Shown here in pieces: positions 5,924 through 6,975 of a stretch of DNA of 6,975 nt (position 1 is the stretch's first letter; each line of letters starts with the position of its first letter). The stretch comes from Sinorhizobium sp. (GTDB lineage Bacteria; Pseudomonadota; Alphaproteobacteria; Rhizobiales; Rhizobiaceae), in contig JAPSJG010000201.1 in the NCBI GenBank assembly GCA_031178305.1, positions 1-6,975 of the forward strand. Reading direction: 5' to 3'. The notes beneath the pieces are model-generated. The model was not told the DNA's origin, did not search any database, and saw only the letters and a list, made by a program, of their open reading frames with translations. A program made the position numbers and the translations under genes.

Positions 5924-5952
5924 ATTTTGCCTCGCCGAGGCGTTCGGTCCAG
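5924..5952 (-). promoter_or_regulatory. Possible housekeeping promoter for the candidate small RNA
   Basis: Minus strand: CTGGAC (5952-5947), 17 bases, CAAAAT (5929-5924). Compared with the rhizobial housekeeping consensus CTTGAC-N17-CTATAT, this agrees at 5 of 6 and 4 of 6 positions with ideal spacing. The spacer contains a GC-rich palindrome (5929-5941). The start point would be near 5917. Confidence 0.4.
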
Positions 5953-5976
5953 TAACATTTGAGGGCGATTTGTTAC
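5952..5976. promoter_or_regulatory. Operator-like dyad next to the possible promoter
   Basis: GTAACA (5952-5957) and TGTTAC (5971-5976) are exact inverted half-sites separated by 13 bases. On the minus strand the dyad lies immediately upstream of the -35 element, where an activator would bind. I cannot assign a regulator. It might equally form an RNA hairpin in read-through transcripts. Confidence 0.35.
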
Positions 5977-5994
5977 GAAGCTCGACCGATTCTT

Positions 5995-6011
5995 GCGGTG
6001 CTTTGCACCGC
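5995..6011 (-). terminator. Stem-loop right after the upstream TolB/TPR gene
   Basis: GCGGTGC (5995-6001), a three-base loop, and GCACCGC (6005-6011) form a perfect seven-pair stem only 7 bases past the TGA stop at 6019-6021. No T-tract follows on the minus strand, so it is more likely a 3'-end-protecting hairpin or part of Rho-dependent termination than a full intrinsic terminator. Confidence 0.5.
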
Positions 6012-6018
6012 GAGCAGT

Positions 6019-6975
6019 TCAGTCCAGACCGGCCCGCTGCAGTGCCGAGATGATGCGCTGGCGCGGCGCGGGGGCCATGCGCCCGAACAGGCCATCCAAG
6101 GACGCTATCGAGAGGCTTGGCACAAGTGACCTCGCCTCCGCTACGGCGGCCGTCGCCTCATTGGTTCGGCCGCTCTCGACGAGTGCGCCGGCAAGTGCCA
6201 GCCGCGACCAACATTCACGCGCCTGGCGGCCGATGGCCGCACGCGCCGCGGATTCTGCTGCTGCGAGATCTCCGATCAGGAAAAGACAGAGCGAACGCAC
6301 GGTCATGAACATGCTGATGAGAGGATCCCGTGGACTGTAGCGGATCGCGCGATCTATGTGAGGCAGGGCGTCGGCTGGCTGACCAGCCCAGATATGGACT
6401 TGCGCCAGTGCATAGTGGGCGTGAGCGTAGCTGGGGTTGAGCTCGGTTGCGATGCGGAGATGGTCGTGCGCAAGTGCAAGCTCGCCCCGACAGGTGAGTA
6501 GCCGTCCCAGTACCACATGCGGGAAAGGATGGGCGCCATCGAGCGTCAGCGCATGACGGGCTTGGGCGAGGCCGGTTTCGAGGGTCGCGGGTATATTCTC
6601 GGATATCTGCCAGACGACGCGGACGAGCGCGGCCTGGGCCAGTCCCGCGTGGCCGAGTGCAAAACCCGCATCGAGCGCGATCGCCCGTTGGAAAAAACGT
6701 TCCGCCGTTTCGACATCGTCCATCGAGAAGTTGTAGATATGCCAGAGGCCGCGGTGGAACAGTTCCCATGCGTCGAGCAGGTCCGGCAGCTTGCGCACTG
6801 CGCGTTCTCGCTCTGACGAGCGTACTTCCGCGTCGACGGAGGTGACGATGCGGCTAATGATTTCGTCCTGCAGGGCGAATATCTCGTCAAATTTGCGGCT
6901 GAAACGCTCGGCCCAGGCGGTGCGGTGCGTTGCAGCGTCTATGAGCTGGACCCCGAGGCTCAGATCGTCGCCACG
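6019..6975 (-). CDS. TolB-like/TPR protein, C-terminal part; N-terminus outside the window
   Basis: The frame runs open from the right edge of the window to a TGA at 6019, giving 318 residues of a longer protein. The first 40 or so residues (DDLSLGVQLIDAATHRTAW, then AERFSRKFDEIFALQDEI) are the end of a TolB-like domain of the kind found in the cyclase at 3627-5399. The rest, from GLWHIYNFSMDDVETAERFF onward, is a run of TPR repeats ending ALQRAGLD. The TPR start is clearly paralogous to the cyclase's GLWHLYKFTLDDLKTAKGLF, and the C-termini are also alike. The missing N-terminal domain could be a class III cyclase or a winged-helix/LuxR-type DNA-binding domain, since both are found with this tail; nothing in the window decides. 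A GTG at 6798 is internal and should not be taken as the start. No membrane segment is seen in the visible part. It is transcribed in the same direction as the cyclase, but the 619-base gap and its terminators make a single operon unlikely. Confidence 0.85.
   Translation of the reverse strand, partial: RGDDLSLGVQLIDAATHRTAWAERFSRKFDEIFALQDEIISRIVTSVDAEVRSSERERAVRKLPDLLDAWELFHRGLWHIYNFSMDDVETAERFFQRAIALDAGFALGHAGLAQAALVRVVWQISENIPATLETGLAQARHALTLDGAHPFPHVVLGRLLTCRGELALAHDHLRIATELNPSYAHAHYALAQVHIWAGQPADALPHIDRAIRYSPRDPLISMFMTVRSLCLFLIGDLAAAESAARAAIGRQARECWSRLALAGALVESGRTNEATAAVAEARSLVPSLSIASLDGLFGRMAPAPRQRIISALQRAGLD

Larger units (their letters stand above)
5400..6018. other. 619-base intergenic region with no convincing protein gene
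   Basis: This lies between two minus-strand TolB/TPR genes and is more AT-rich than its surroundings. In order it holds the weakly defined leader of the cyclase gene (5400 to about 5600), a plus-strand terminator-like hairpin (5630-5652), a minus-strand intrinsic terminator (5683-5711), two hairpins (5767-5808 and 5855-5883), a possible promoter (5924-5952), an operator-like dyad (5952-5976) and a hairpin just after the neighbouring stop codon (5995-6011). An 81-codon open frame on the minus strand (5610-5855) runs through the terminator and has no ribosome site, so it is not called as a gene. Confidence 0.7.

Overview
The window looks like chromosomal DNA of a Rhizobiales alphaproteobacterium, most likely Sinorhizobium/Ensifer. 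The evidence is high GC content, a short second FtsZ of the type first described in Sinorhizobium meliloti, small rhizobial-style palindromic repeats, a class III nucleotide cyclase with TolB-like and TPR regions (a family expanded in rhizobia), and two perfect alphaproteobacterial EcfG/RpoE2 general-stress promoters.

Layout. Positions 1-1958: a palindromic repeat, then an EcfG-type promoter (119-143) driving a 570-aa fusion of a HAD-IIB phosphatase and an ATPase (195-1907), followed by an inverted copy of the repeat core. Positions 1978-2233: a convergent 64-aa very hydrophilic protein on the minus strand with its own EcfG-type promoter (2209-2233). Positions 2429-3463: ftsZ2 on the plus strand, ending just after the globular GTPase domain. 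Positions 3538-3574: a hairpin between the convergent ends of ftsZ2 and the next gene. Positions 3627-5399: a minus-strand 590-aa protein with cyclase, TolB-like and TPR regions. Positions 5400-6018: a 619-base gap with no convincing protein gene but much structure: a plus-strand terminator, a minus-strand terminator, two further hairpins, a possible housekeeping promoter and an operator-like dyad. Together these suggest a minus-strand small RNA of about 235 nt. Positions 6019-6975: the 3' part of a second TolB-like/TPR protein, paralogous to the cyclase, with its N-terminus beyond the window edge.

Functional reading. The first two genes probably belong to the general stress response, since both carry a GGAAC-N16-CGTT promoter at the right distance from a well-placed ribosome binding site. 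FtsZ2 is an accessory cytoskeletal GTPase that lacks the tail FtsZ normally uses to bind membrane tethers. The cyclase and its partial neighbour are sensory/signalling proteins. The cyclase keeps its metal- and base-binding residues but has Ser and His where the family normally has the catalytic Asn and Arg, so its activity is uncertain.

The least expected items are the paired stress promoters, the candidate small RNA between the two TolB/TPR genes, and the altered cyclase active site. No mobile element, CRISPR array, tRNA or rRNA was seen.
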